From assembly GCA_905221605.1 (NCBI GenBank), contig CAJNDS010002160.1, forward strand, positions 186,001-250,000: a stretch of 64,000 bases of DNA, written 5' to 3'. The notes under the pieces are model-generated. The model was not told the DNA's origin. It searched no databases and saw only the letters and a list, made by a program, of their open reading frames with translations. Below are positions 34,401 through 49,400 of the stretch, piece after piece. This DNA is from Symbiodinium natans. Taxonomy: Eukaryota > Sar > Dinophyceae > Suessiales > Symbiodiniaceae. The stretch's first letter is position 1, and every line of letters starts with the position of its first letter. The position numbers and the translations under genes were made by a program.

Positions 34401-37400
34401 TGTATATACTTATATTTATATATGTAGATATTATGTAGAAGCCAGAGGCCCATACTTGAAGGTTGGGACCATGTAGCTGCCCTCCAGAACACAAGAACAA
34501 TTAGTCGTTTCCCTAAACCCTAAACCCTAAACCCGAAACAATGCAGGGTTTAGGGTTTAGGGTTTAGGGTTTAGGGTTTAGGGTTTAGGGTTTAGGGTTT
34601 AGGGTTTAGGGTTTAGGGTTTCTTCTGGGTACTTCCGATACAGTACCAGTTAGCAACACACATCACTTGCCATAAGCCCGCAGACCCCAAAACCGAAGGC
34701 TCAAAGCTTGAACCTAGAAACCGGCCCGACCCTCAACCTCTCAACCCTAAACCCCTCAACCCGACACCCCGCAACCCTCAACCCCTAAACACAATAAACT
34801 CTGAACCCTCCCTAAACTAAACCCGCCAACTCCAAACCCCAAACCCTAAACCCTTTTAACCTTTAATCCCTAAACCCTAAACCCCAAACCCCAAACCCCA
34901 AACCCCAAACCCTAAACCCTAAACCCTATACCCCCTTATAAACCTTAAACCCTAAACCCCAAACCCCAAACCCTAAACCCTATACCCCCTTATAAACCTT
35001 AAACCCGAAACCCTACACCCCCCCCCCCCCCCCCCCCCCAATCGAAGAGAGCTGGAGGATGTCGAGTCATGGGACCGGTACCCTGCGAGCTACACTTTGA
35101 CGAAAGCTGTGCCTGGGCGAACTCCACATGGGCCAGGGAGTTCAGGGGGGTTTAGGGTTTAGGGTTTAGGGTTTCTTTGGGAAGTTGAGGGAGTTTAGGG
35201 AGTTTAGGCGGGAAATGCTGGGCTCAGGGTTCAGGGATTTCAGGGTTTTGGGTTTAGGATCAACCCTACTTTGGAGGTTCCTGGGTTCAGGCTTTAGGGT
35301 TTAGGGTTGCATCTCTGGGCTTCCATGGGGTGTGTAGAAGGGGTGCCAGAGGTGAGGGTCCAGACACGGGGGGGCCTACAGGGTGGGGCCCCCTAGTTAT
35401 AAGTAGAGTTATAAGGGCCCTAAATTGGGTTATAAGGACCCTAAGTTAGGTTATAAGTCCCTTAACTACAGTTAGTATAGTAAGGGGGCCCCACCCTGTA
35501 GGGTTCAGGGCAGGAGGCCCGTCAGTAGGTTGCTATGGCTGGAACTGGTCGTGACATTGCATGGGGTACTCATAACCGGGAGCGTCATCCCTACAACCTT
35601 ATATAACGCTATATTTAGCATGCATGTATGCATCGATTTATATACGTAGGTATGAATGTGTATGTGTATATATATATATGTAGGAATGTAATGTATGTAA
35701 TGCATGTAAGTTGTGTACGTATGCATGCATGCATGCATGCATGCATGCATGCATGCATGCATGGATGTATGTATGTATGTATGTATGTATGTATGTGTGT
35801 ATGTATGTATGTATGTATGTAATGTAATGTAATGTAATGTAATGTAATGTAATGTAATGTAATGTAATGTAATGTAATGTAATGTAATGTAATGTAATGT
35901 AATGTAATGTAATGTATGTATGTATGTATGTATGTATGTATGTTTAGACACGCCTTACATGATCTATATATGCACCCAGGTAGCTTCGTTACAACCCTTA
36001 CGTGAACCCCAAAGCCATACACACAAATGACCTAGGAGCCTTCAGCAATAGACCTGGCGGGCGAAGGTACCACTAGGGGCCCGAAGCATTGAGGTTGAGG
36101 GTTTGGGGTTTTGGGTTTAGGGCAAACACCCTTATGAAGGGTGGATTTCCCGAGGCCAGCATCGGCAAGAGGTAGTCCGTAAGTTCCACCCCTCCAAGCC
36201 TCCGGACGAGTTCACCATTTATGGCAGGGATGTGGGTTTAGGGTTATGGGGTTTAGACCCTGAACTCTCAGCCCTAAACCTTCGGCGTAGTAAACCTGCA
36301 AGGAGGATCTTCAGGGTTTAGGGTCATACAGCCTAGGGGCCTTAGGGCGGTTTGGGAGGCAGACCCCTAAACCTATGCCCCTGACCAGTTTCTTCCGGTC
36401 CGAGGGAGACATCTTGAGGCAAGACTGAGCATTTGCAGGTTTGTAGCGAGAATGCGAGTCTGAGTGTGTGTCTGCGTGTTTTCTATTTCCGTGCCTGTGT
36501 CTGTGTCTGTGGCTGTGTTTGTGTCTGTGTACCCTTAACTAAAGCTTACAAACCCGAAGTCCAGCCCTAAACCCTGAACCCTAACCCTAAACCCTAAACC
36601 CTAAACCTTAACCCTAAACCCTGAACCTAGATGAAGTTAGACTACCTCACACGGCAGTGGGAAGGCAGGTCCTGGGGGAGTTGAGAAATCTCAAGCAGCC
36701 TGAAGACCCTAGACCCTAAACCCTAAACCCTAAACCCTAAACCCTAAGTTCTGAGTAAGGAATTGGGGACTTAGGGCTTTAGGGTTTACGGATTGGGGTG
36801 TAGGATGTGGGGCTGATGGGCTCCTAATTCCCCACGTTCCTGCTAAAGCCAGCATGGAGATCTTAAGCTTGTAACCTCTAAACCCTAATCCACCCTGAAC
36901 CCTCAACCCTGAACCCTGAACCCTAACCCCCTCTCTAAAACCTAATCCACCCGGAACCCTGAACCCTGAACCCTAAACCCCAAACCCCTAAACCGAAGGC
37001 GAGGGGCCACGAGGGCCAGGTGACATGGTCCCTCGGCGGTGAGTGGGCCACTCGTCTGCGAGATGTCCGGAAACTGCCACACCCAGATGGATGTAAGGTT
37101 TATACTTTAGGGTTTAGGGTTTAGGGTTTAGGTTTAGGGTTTTGGGTTTAGGGTGGAAACCCTAAGCCCCAAATCCCTCCCCCCCCCCCCCCCCCCCCCC
37201 AGTAAAACCCCTGAAGTCCTGGCCTCTTACACCACCCTTCCTTACACATTCCTGTTCCTCATGAATTAAAGTTTCAGGGTTTAGGGTTTAGGGCTCAGGG
37301 TTTAGGATTTAGGTTTTAGGGTTTAGCAGGAAGCCTGCAGGGTTCTAGGGTTCTATCAGGTTTGTGAAGTGCAGGGTTGTGGGGTTTGGGAAGTCTGAGG

Positions 37401-40400
37401 TGAGTAAGGTTAAGGTGCAAGGTGTCTAAGTGATATGGCACAGGCTTTGCAAGGAGTTTCGTGTTTCGAGTTCATAGGGCTTAGGGTCTGCGGTTGACCT
37501 CGAGGGAGTAAGACTCGCACCCTTGAGGTTGTACCCCTTAAGGGTCCCCTGAATTTACTCCGACCATGGCCCTTATATGACCTTAGAGGATCTTGAACAA
37601 GGGTCCCCCGAGACCCAAGGGTATTCTTGTGGAAACTATTTGGACTTCTTAAGGCCTTGTTGAGGGATATGGGCCATTGCACCCCCCTTAAACCCCACTG
37701 GTTCCTTACGATAAACCCAAACGGCTCAGGACATGTACTTCATGCCGGCCGCAAATCTGAAGGACGGCACGAAGGCAGAAGATTTGTTGTGCGCTTGTTT
37801 ACCCCCAAACCCGACCCCTGAAACCTGAACCCTAACCCTAAATCCCAGGGATTCCCTCTTATCCTCGGCTCTCTTGCGCCAAAGACCATTCGAAACAAGA
37901 TTTGCGGAGGTGTTTCGTTTATGAACCTAAACCCTAACCCTAAACACCCTAAACCGTAAACCAATAACTCCAAACCCTTTACCCTAAACTCTATCACAAT
38001 CTACTCCCTGGACCCTAAACTCTGCAGGCTAAGGCTTCGAGGTTTGGCACTAGATCCTTGATGCTCGCGAACCTTAAGCCTTCAGCCTGACAATCCCCGA
38101 AGAAACTGCGCAAACCCGAAACCCCTCGACCCTACACACGAGACCCCCTTAACAAACCTACACAAAAACCCTAAGCTCTAAACCCTTTAAATCCTTTACT
38201 AGTCTTTCAAAACCTACACTCTACTTCCCCAAAAAGCCCAAACTTCTGAGCATAAGACCCTCATGGCATACCGCGAGCGCGCAGTGGACCCGAAAGCCAC
38301 TAGTCTTAAGAGCCTCAGTTTAGGGTTTAAGGTTCAGGTTTTAGAGGTTTAGAGGTTGAGAGGTTGAGAGGTTCAGAGGTTTAGAGGTTTAGAGGTTTAG
38401 AGGTTTAGTAGCGGTTTAGGGTAAGGATGTAGGGTTTTCACCCTGACCTCAACACGATAATCCAACCAAAAGCCACTTCGCGGATTTGAGCTTGGGAACT
38501 TGGGTTTAGGGTTTAGGGTTTAGGGTTCAGAAGTGGGGTTGGAAGCAGAGCAACTACGTAGACGCTGTATGTTGTTCGTCACTTAGTGGGGCTAGTTATG
38601 ACAACCCGCGCACCTTGAAAAGCAACCCAAACCTCTGCGGCTTCTAAACCTTTGCTAACCCTAACGTGGGGCTCTCATCGGGTTCTCGTTCAAAGTCCGA
38701 GGTGTGGGAAGACCCTGAAACCCTAAACCCTAAACCCAAAACCCTAAACCCCAAACCCTAAACCCTGTATAAACCGTGAACCTAGTTGAGCTCCAGAAAG
38801 ACTCCTTGCTCTGGGAGCTCCTGCTGTCTGGTCGCTATAGGGAACCTCAAGCACCAAACCTAGGAAGGCCCTTTGGGCATTTTCATAGTCTCCCAAACTG
38901 AGTTTAAGAGGATCATCGTCAGGAATATATAGAGAACTAAAACCGAGGAAGGCCCTTTTGGACATTTCACAGTCTCCCAAACTGGGTTTCGGAGGATCAC
39001 CGTCAGGAATATATAAAGAACTAGAACCTAGGAAGGCCCTTTGGACATTTCATAGTCTCCCAAACTGGGTTTCAGAGGATCATAGTCGGTTTAGGGTTTA
39101 GGGTTTAGGGTTTAGGGTTTAGGGTTTAGGGTTTAGGGTTTAGGGTTTAGGATTTTTCATCCTAGAAGCCCTTCAACCCTAGAAAGCCCCAAGACTCGCC
39201 TGAAAGGGCTTTCTATGGAACCTGAAGCACTAAAACCCTTCAACCCTATAGGGTTTGGGGTTTGGGGTTTAGGGTTTAGGGTTTAGGGCTAAAACCCCAA
39301 AACTCGCCTGGAAGGGCCCTGAGCCCCAAAACTCGCCTAGAAGGGCCCTGAGCCCTCCTTTGCGAGGCGCTGTACGCTCTTGTGGGTCCGCCGCCAGTGC
39401 CGCCGCGCTACGCCTTCGGTTCCTTGGCGAGCAGACGGCAGGGATGCGGCTGCGACTGTCTTTCAAAGACTCTAAACCCTAAACCCTATACCCTAAACCC
39501 CAAAGCCCACAGCCCAAAGCCCTTGACCCCAATTGCCCTAAACCCTGTATGCATGCACGCCGGGAGCTGCTGATGCTAGGGTTTAGGGTTTAGGGTTTAG
39601 GGTTTAGGGTTGTTCAGTTTTTGCCTTGCGTTCTCTGTTCCGACTGGACCGATCCTAGCAGAAATGCTGGCAGTGTCCAGGCCACAGAGTCAACCCCTCA
39701 TCACATGAGCCTCTTCACTATCTATACAGCTTTGCTGCTACGCACATATAAATATATGTGCGTAGCACCCGCACCCAACAGAACTGCCATGGTGTCTGAA
39801 AATCAGGATTCCAGGATTACGGGCATTCATATGGACCACCCAATCATTTTAATGCTCGCCCCTTGACTTTCGAATTTACCGAGCCAGGAAAAAATTGCAC
39901 TTCACCCAGCCTCGATGACCCCTAAATCTGCACCCAAACCCTAAACCTGAAGTGAAAGAGCTTTTGGCAACTTAGGGGTTGACGTCCGGGGCTGGATTGG
40001 AGGTTCTTGCTTTTGGGCCTGAAGTTTGGTCCTTGTCTGCTATTTGCTTAAGAACCCCCAAAAATGAATTAAACAAAAAGCTAGCAATCCCCGTATAACC
40101 CTTGTAAGGAAGCATATGTGCATGTTTTTTTTTTTTGGGGGGGGGGAGGTTCTTAAGCAATTTGTAGTTGCATGAAGTGAAAGTGCTTGTGGAAACTTAG
40201 GGATTGACCGTTCCTGGCTGGATTGGAGGTTTCTGCTTTGGGCGAGTGGATGCTGACGCTTGAGGCTAAGGGTCTGAAGGTTCCTGGGAACTTATAAATG
40301 GGGTAGCTATAACCTTTTTTAGGGCACTTAGAACCCTACTTATGAGGACCCATGAATCTTCACGCAGGATGTACCGAGACCCTAAACCTTAAACCCTAAA

Positions 40401-43400
40401 CCCTCCACCCTGAACCCTAAACCCTAAACCCTAAACCCTAAACCCTAAACGCTAAACCTAAGCCCTAAAGAAAGCCTAAGTCCGACCACTGCCACAAGGC
40501 TTTATGGCCAGCAGGTGGCCTGCAGCTCCGATTTAGGGCTTAGGCTGAAGGAGTCGGGTTTAGGTTTTAGGGTGTAAGGGTTTAGGGTTTAGGGTTTAGG
40601 GGTTAGGGGTTTAGGGTTCAGGGTTTAGTGTTTAGGGCTTAGGCTGAAGGCATTGGCTTTTCGATGCCCAGGTGCTGCGTACTTCACCTTTACGAACAAG
40701 CCTTTCTCGTTATTGGTAGCCATGAACTACAGAGTAGCCCAGTGGTACCCTTTTGCCTTTGTGTTGGGGTTTAGGGTTTAGGGTTTATAGGGTTTATGGT
40801 TTAGGGTTGAGGGTTTCGGTTTTAGGGTTTAGGGTTCAGGGTTTAGGGTGGTTCCCTTAGTCCCTTAGTACCTCTATGGTAATATGGCTGCCGGGCCACC
40901 AAGAGCAGGGTGCTCAGAAAAGGGGGATTAGATTTTTCAGGTACCCATGGCTATGTTGGGAAGTGCCCATATAGGGGGTTTCCGAATATGCGGGGGCGGG
41001 GGGGGGGGTGGGGTACCGTCTTGGTTTCAGGTTTAAGGGTTAGAGGGGGCACCCTAAAGCCTATCAACGCGGTGTCATGGCAGTTTGATCTGAGACTTGG
41101 AAAGCTGCCGAACCTTAAGCCCGAAGCCCTGCCTCTAGAGAGGTTTAGCGTTTAGGGTTTAGGGTTTAGGGTTTGGGGTTTCGGGTTTAGGGTTTGGGGT
41201 TTGGGGCTTAGGGTTTAGGGTTTAGGATAAAACGGTACCTTGGTCCCTCCTCAGCGCAGCGTTCTTTATCTCCACGAGCGTTTTTAAGTCTTCAAAACTT
41301 CCTTGACACCTTGTCCAAACACCCTAAACATCCCGAAACCCTGGTCCCCCTAAAGCCGTAAAGCCCTCGAACCCCCCTACCCTAAACCCTAAACCCTAAA
41401 GCCTAAACCAGAAACCCTAAGGACCCTAAGCCTAGACAATCTGCAGGTGGGGTTGGAAGGACCGTGCCTACATCGAAGACACCATGCAGCGCTTTCGCGA
41501 CGGGTTCTTCCCGATCGATGCGCCGCGGACGTGGATTCATGGGGCTTAGAAGGGCTTAGAAGGGTTTAGGGGTTAGGGTTTATGACGAGTGCGTGGAGTC
41601 TGTTGCGAGTTTGCTCTCCAAGCCCTAAACGACAAACCTCAGACCCTGAACTGAACCACTAATTGCGGCTTAGGGGTTTTTCTTGGATTAGGACTATTAG
41701 ATGTATCGGTTTGAGGCTGGGTCTGTAGAAATATATTTGTGCGCATTAAGGTCCCAAATGTTTCTAAGGATGATTTGGAAGCACTAGATGATCCAAAGAC
41801 GACATTCAAGCAGCAGCAGTATGAGTAACGCTTTGTATAAGGGCGCGGAAGTTCAGGGGTTGGGGCTTAGAGGTTTCGTGTCGCATGGACAACATGATGC
41901 GTGCCCACAGAATCACCTGATCTAGTCTGGAGTCTTCGTACAAGTCGCAGATGCAGAATTCTGCACCTGTCAAGTGGGGCTGCTTGAAGATGAGTTTCTA
42001 CGACACATCGTAGCTTGGAGACTCTTGTTTCCGACTCCCTGCCCAGAGCAACCCTGCACGATTGGACTAGCATTCGGATTTCAAGGCTTTTCCCTCCCTA
42101 CCTTTGCAACCCCATAGGCTCGAGAACTGCAGAAATGAGCCCACGGTAAGCCCCTTTGAATCAAGAAATTAAGGCTCGTACCAATCAGGTTGTAGCCCCA
42201 CAAGGCTGCCCTTAATATACTCCCAATGTGGCCCTTTAATTTCCTTGGGATTCCTTAAGAAGGTTCCCCAAACCCAAGGGTAAACCCTAAACCCTAAACC
42301 CTAAACCCTAAACCCTAAACCCTAAACCCTAAACCCTAAACCCTAAACCCTAAACCCTAAACCCTAAACCCTAAACCCTAAACCCTAAACCCTATAAACC
42401 CTAAACCCTAGACCACCTTAGGGGTCCAAGGTAACGCCCCTTGATTGAAGTGTCTGAAGCCAGGCTGTCATCATCGACTTTGAGTGGCTCCAGACTCAGC
42501 AGAGCCAACCCGCGACCCTGAGCCCTAGACCCTAAGCCCTAAACCCTAAACCCTAAACCCTAAACCCTAAACCCTAAACCCTAAACCCTAAACCCTAAAC
42601 GCTAAACCCTAAACCCTAAACCCTAAACCCTAAACCCTAAACCCTAAACCCTAAACCCTAAACCCTAAACCCTAAACCCTAAACCGTCACCACCGACGCT
42701 CGGAAACCCCGAGCTGTGGTCCCTCATGGGTTGGTGGGTGGAGGAGACCCTCAAAACTCGGTACGTCAGGTGAAGGTTCGTCCAGGGGGATTGGGGAACT
42801 GGGCTTGGGATACGTGGCCCTAGAGTCGAGAGGGTTTAGGGTTCAGGGATCAGGGTTTAGGGGGGGGGATGTGTTAGATGCCAAGTAGTCTTACTTTGTT
42901 AAGGTATTATCAAGATCGCCTCAAACACAAAGGCTGGCCGTTTAGCCTTTCTCCCCTGGAGGCCTCAGTCTGTGACTTTCAGGTTTCACAGGTTTGCCTA
43001 GGGTAGCCTGAGTAAGGGTATCCTGGGTCCCAATTAAGGCACACGGCCCTGTTTTAGGTTTTCCAGGCAAGGGCACCCGCCCTGGACCCCAAAGCCTGAA
43101 CCCTTAAACCCTAAACGTGACCCTGCGCCCGAAGTCCGAGAGGGAAACCCAGGTTTACCAATGAGACCGACTACGACTATCCACCGGACACGGGCAAGTC
43201 CTACTACGAAGACTTCGGCTTCAATGAGGTGCGACTGCATTCTCTGACTGTTCAGGTTCTACAAGGTTTGGGTTCAACCTTATAAACTCTGAACCCTAAA
43301 CCGTAGTAGAGCTCAAACCCTAAACCCTAAACCCTAAATCCTAAACCCTAAACCCTAAACCCTAAACCCCAAACCCTAAACCCTAAACCCTAAACCTACG

Positions 43401-46400
43401 CCGTAGAACTTGCGGTTCAGGGTTTAGGCTAACGCAGGTGCTCGAAGATTTCTCGTCCCTCGGAGCCAAGCCTACACCTGATCGTCCCTAAACCTTAAAC
43501 CCTAAACCCTAAACTCTTGTGAAAACCCTAAACCCTATACTCCGGCACAGTTTCCCGTTTAGGGTTTGGGCCGAGGTCATCTTCAGGTGGGTAGTTCTCC
43601 ATAATATAGAGAGTGATAAGAGGCTCAGGAACACCTTCTAATTACTGTATATATGAGGCTCATATGAACAGCAACTACCCACTTGCAGCTGTGATGCGGC
43701 GACAACTAAGAAGTCCATACTGCCACAGGGGCTGGGGTTTGGGGTTTGGGGTTTGCGGTTTGGGGTTTGGGGTTTGGGGTTTGGGGTTTGGGGTTTGGGG
43801 CCTTTAGGGTTTAGGGTTTAGGGTTAGGGGGGTCCAAAAGGCAGACTCCTTTCGTTGCGGGCTGGTGGTTTCGCAAGGAAGAGCAAGTTCTGTGCGTCAT
43901 CAAGACGTCTTTTACTGCTGCAAAACTACAAGACCACAACAAACCGTGGGATTCTGCGACTGCAAGTGAGCACGTTTCAAATTTCGGGGCTCTGTGTGGA
44001 GATCCTGTAGGGCATTCTGGAAGGAGTCTACGATGAAGGTTGCCAAAACTAGTCTGGACACCCAGTAGTTTGTTTGTTCCTTCCTTCCCTGCTACGCTTC
44101 ACCGACCCGTTGCACTCAAAGCCGAAACCTTGAGTCTTGGGTGACTGGGAAACCTGTGAACCAGGGGCCCCTGATCTACAACAACCCGGAACCCTTATTG
44201 TGGCAGGGCTTTAAGTTCAATTTCTTGCTGCAGGGTGTGGGGTTGAGGGTTCAGGGGCTTAGGGTTTAGGGTTTAGGGTTTAGGGTTTCGGGTTAGCGGT
44301 TTCGGGTTTAGGGTTTATAGGGTTCAAGGGCTTCGGTTTCTGGCAGGTCTTGTTCCCGGAGCCACAGTACCAGCTGTCGGACTACAACGATCGCGGCCTG
44401 CCAATCGGTTTAAGGGATTGACGGTTTAATACTATATGCTTAAGAACCCCGAAAGATACATAAAGAACTCTTCCTTAGAATGGTAATATAGGGATGTTTC
44501 TTTTTTTGAGGGGGGGGTTCTTAAGCGACTAGTAGTTTAGGGTCAATGAAGGGTCCCGACTCGAAAACTGCCAGCATGTAATTGAGCATGATTGAGTTCT
44601 TATATTCTTACGTAGTAGTATATTATTGTATTAATACACCTGGGCTCTTATATGCATATCTTGTTGCCCTTACACCCTAAACCCTAAACCCTAAACCCTA
44701 AACCCTAAACCCTCCGTTCTGATATTCTTATGTATTAGTATATTGTCCACTGTTGTACAAGGCACCTCGGCTCTTATATGCACATTGAAACTGCGCCAGT
44801 CGGGCTCTTGAGCTGGAGTCCCCACTTCTAACCAAGTGCCGGTGTATGTGGAGGGTTAGGGTTTAGGGTTTAGGGTTTAGGGTTTAGGGTTTAGGGTTTA
44901 GGGTTTAGGGTTTAGGGTTTAGGGTTTAGGGTTTAGGGTTTAGGGTTTAGGGTTTATATTTCACCCTCAACCCTGAATCTCCAACCCTCAACCCTGAACC
45001 AGAAACCCTCAACCCTAAGCCCTCGACCCTGAACCCTAAACCCTCCAAATCCTCTAAACTCAACCCTCTAAACCCTCAACCCTCTAAACCCTCAACCCTC
45101 TAAACCCTCAACCTTAAGCCCTCCACCCTCTAAACCCTCAACCCTCTAAACCCTCAACCCTCTAAGCCCTCAACCCCCTCCAAACCCTCAACTCTCTAAA
45201 CCCTCAACTCTCTAAACCCTCAACCCTCTAAACCCTCAACTCTCTAAACCCTCAACCCTCTAAACCCTCAACCCTCTAAACCCTCAACCCTCTAAACCCT
45301 CAACCCTCTAAGCCCTCAACCCCCTCCAAACCCTCAACCTTAAGCCCTCCACCCGGCTCAGGCTTTCACATCAAGGTGGCGGGCATCCGCAAGCCCCGAA
45401 TCGGCAACACCGCGACCATTGCAGCCATGGCCCAAGCAATGCCTCTTTTTTTGTTTGGTTGTTAGGTTTTTTTTGCTAGGGTTTTTTAAGGGTTTGTTTA
45501 GGGTTTTTAGTTTTTTTGGTTGTTCTTCGACTTTAGGGTGTTTGTTGGGGCTTTTAAGGTTTTTTTTGGGCTTTACGGTTTTTTTTAGGGCGTAAGGCTT
45601 TTAGGGGTTTCAGGGTCTTGGGAGACTGTGTGTGTTACCGTGTCTGGGGCTAGGCTCTAGGACTTGGTAGTGAGAGGATTCGGTCCCCCTAATATTGAGC
45701 CCCCCCTACCCCCCAATATTAAATACCACCCCCTTGTAGTCATATTATCGTAGATTTGGGGGTTTTAAATATGAGGGGGTAGGGGGGTTTAAATATAAGG
45801 GGGAGGGGATCAGAAGGGTTCTGGGCTCAAAACCCGACAAAAGCGACTGCCCGAAGCCCTTGACCCTTGACCCTTGACCCTTGACCCTTGACCCTAAACC
45901 CTAAACCCTAAACCCTAAACCCTAAACCCTAAACCCTAAACCCTAGCTCTAAACCCGAAACCCGAAACCCTAAACCCTAAACCCTAAACCCTATCCCTCA
46001 ACCCTAAACCCTAAATCCTGGGTCTAGGATCCCATGGATCTGAGGACGCCCGCAAGAAGGGCTGGCTGCTGAAGAACTGCGAGCCGGGGGGTGGGTGCTT
46101 TGGCTGTCCAGGGTTTAGGGGTTTGGGGTTTAGGGTTTAGGGTTTAAGGTTTAAGGTTTAGGGTGGTTTAGGGCGTAGGGTGTAGGATCCTGCGTTTTTT
46201 GCTGAGGGCTTTGGTGTATTGCAGGTGTTGAACGGTGACGTTGAAAAGGACTTTTGTATGCTTTGAGGGGTGCATCAAAGGGCTTGTTTAGCGGGTTTAC
46301 AGGTTTGGAGGGGTGTTTAAGAGGGTTGGTTCGCTTAGTTTTGTAGGAGAGGCGTTCAGGCTGGGTTTGCTGTGTTCAGGGTTTAGGGTTTAGGGTTTAG

Positions 46401-49400
46401 GGTTTAGGGTTAAGGGCCCTGCCGTACTTCGCTGTTTTGGGTGTATCTTGTGCCTACCCCATCGGCCCTAAACCAAATCCTTTAGAGCTCGAAGCTTCGC
46501 GGTTTAAGGTTTAGGGTTCAGGGTTTAGGGGTTTGGTCATAGGGTTTAGGGTTTAGGGTGTAGGGTTTAGGGTTTAGGGTTTAGGGTCTCAGTTCTGGAG
46601 CGCATGAAATATAAGAGCGCTGCAACATGTCCACAGGATGATGAGCTTGGTGACTGATCCAACGAACCTCTTTCATGCATACAAAGTGACTGGGCCGTGG
46701 GCGGTATATGCAGATCCTAAACCCTAAGCCCTAAACCCTAAACCCTCAACCCTCAACCCTAAACCCTAAACCCCAGCCAACATCATAGAGATTGCCGACA
46801 GCTTCGTTGGCTGCTTCGACTTGACCTTGCGGTTAAGTCGAAGCTGCCCAGACCGGCATTGAAGGAAAGATTGCACGTAGAAAGCTGTACGACTTATGGA
46901 TCCAAACCCAAAGCCCGAAGCCCTACGACCCACTCCTACCCGAGTCCGATAAGGGTGGAGTGTTTTTGGTGTGTAGGGTTGAGGGTTCTTAGGATTGGGC
47001 CTATAGGGTTGAACGCGCCCGAGACCCTGAACCCCGAACATAAAGGCCTCAACCGACATGTTGCCGCTGAGGTATCCTCCAATCGCCCCAGGCTATGCGT
47101 GCGGCAGGCTCTCCCCTTCCCCTAAACCCCAAACCGTGCACCCTAAACCTGAAACCCTGGGCCCAGGACCCGAAGTCTGGCTGAAGGGTGTGGGCTGAGG
47201 GTTCCGCAACATTGCTCGCTGCTGCTTCTACGTCGTAACGGTTCTTCGTGGAAAAGAAATTAGGCAAATATGTATATATATATATATAATAATCCCTCAG
47301 AGGGGAATGTAAGGGGACATGAGGTACCTACTTCCCTACGAAGAACTCGTAGACCTCGGGCTGCTTGAGTCATGCGTGTCTCCTAAGCTCAGAACCCCAA
47401 TCCCTAAACCCTAAACCCTACACTCTAAACCCTACACTCTAAACCCTAAACCCTAAACCCTAAACCCTAAACCCTAAACCCTAAACCCTAAACCCTAAAC
47501 CCTAAACCCCAATCCTGACGAAGAGCGAAAGTTTCTACTGCACGGATAGTCGGACCCTTCGGGATAGGGCCCCCCCAGGGTTTAGGGTTTAGGGTTGAGG
47601 GCTTGAAGTTTAGGAGTCCTCGGTTTAGGCATTTTTTTTTGTACCGGGCTTAGAGACCCTAAGCCCGAAATCCTAAACCCTAGACCCAAACCCCACCATG
47701 TTTGCCCATCACAGGGGCCTGAACTACTCGCTGCCAGAAGTGCGTGACTGGCATGCGCCTCAGAGGTGGAGTTCAACTAGGGGGCTTAGGGGGCTTAGGG
47801 GGCTCAGGGGGCTTAGGGGGCTTAGGGTTTAGGATTTAGGGTTTAGGGTTCTTAGGGGGCTTAGGGTTTGGGATTTTGGGTTTCGGAAGAGGTCGGCTTT
47901 AAGGTCTAAGGCTTATCGGGACTTTACGACTGAGGGTTAAAACATGTCGACGCTACGTTTCTCTTGGTCTTGAAGGTCGAGGTAGCTAAGGGAACCGCCC
48001 TAAACCCTATAAACGCTATAAATTGTATAAACCCTATAAACCCATAAACCCTAGAAACCCTATGAACCCTATAAACCCTATAAACCCTAGACCCTAGACC
48101 CTAAACCCCATCAACCCGTCAAATCAAAAGCCTGAACCCTTAAACCTTGTTCCCAAGACCCTGAACCCCAACCATGAACTTCCATAAATCCCTGAGCCCG
48201 ATGCCCTAGACCCGAAAACCCTGAAACCTTCAGTTTAGGGTTTAGGGCGTAGGGTTTGGGGTTTAGGGTTTAGGGTTTAGCGTCTGAACCCTAACCCCTA
48301 TATCCTAAACCCTAAACTGGCCCGAAACCCTAAATCCTAAACCCTAAACCCTAAGCCCTAAATCCTAAACTGCAGAGGTATGCAGACCAGCTGCAGCCCC
48401 TCTTGGACGCGGGCATGGCCTTCTGGTGGAACGACGAGGCTGGAACCGGCCCACGCAGTGGAAGGCCAACGTTTTACTCATTGTAGTTTAGGGTTTAGGG
48501 TTTAGGGCTACTTACCCATTAACCTCATGAAGCCTGACCATCCCTCATCTGCCCTGAGACCCTAGACCCTGCAGCCCCTCAACCCTGAAACCCCAACTTT
48601 AGGGTTTAGGGTTTAGGGTTTAGGGTTAGGGTTTAGGGTTTAGGGTTTAGGGTTTAGGGTTTAGGGTTTAGGATTGAGGGGTTAGAGTTTACTGTTTCGT
48701 TCCCTGCAGCCCAAGAGCCTGCACCCTGCCTCTTCAGGGCGAAAGCGACTACTTCACCTTTCACTACTGGAACGAGGCTCAGCGCCAGGCTGGCGTCTCC
48801 TTCGCTATGCCCAGTTGAGAGGCCTTTTTGTAGGGTTTAGGGTTTAGGGTTTAGGGCTTAGGGTTTAGGGTTTAGGGTTTAGGGTTTAGGGTGGTTCCGA
48901 AAGCTACTACTTTTTGCCGATAGAAAAGCCCAGAAAATGGAATATACGAATCCTTTTCTTACCCTTGAAAGGAGGAATGTTTTTTGGGGGTTCTTACGCA
49001 AAGGTAGGTTTAGGGTTTACGTTTATGGTCCAGAGTCACAGTTTAGGCCGTACTAGGTAAGGTTTTGGGATACAACCCGAAGCGCACGAAGGCATAGACC
49101 CAAACGAGGGGGAGATCATGTGCATTTGTTGGGCCTCTTCGAAAATCTACAGGAAGAGTTACATTGTCCCTCAATATGGTGCCTTACCTTCTCAAGCATG
49201 GGCCTTTAGGTTTTATAGGGTATACAAGGGGCATGTATATGAGGGTTCCCCGATGAAGGGCCCCTATTGAGAGACCATGCAAAGGCCTGAGGGTAGAACA
49301 AAGCCCTTAGCTCCAGCTCAAGGCCCCAGCCGGTCGCTCCGGAGAAAATCAAATGGAAGAATCAGAGAGAGGAGGAGGAGAAGGACTGCTGGTCCACGGT

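Noticed and set aside
35505-36022. Thr/His/Tyr/Ile-repeat frames
   Set aside because: Produced by the AATGT/ATGC microsatellite.
42695-42770. Coding-like NPELWSLMGWWVEE stretch
   Set aside because: Exons 15 and 16 join exactly in phase around it; no acceptor fits.
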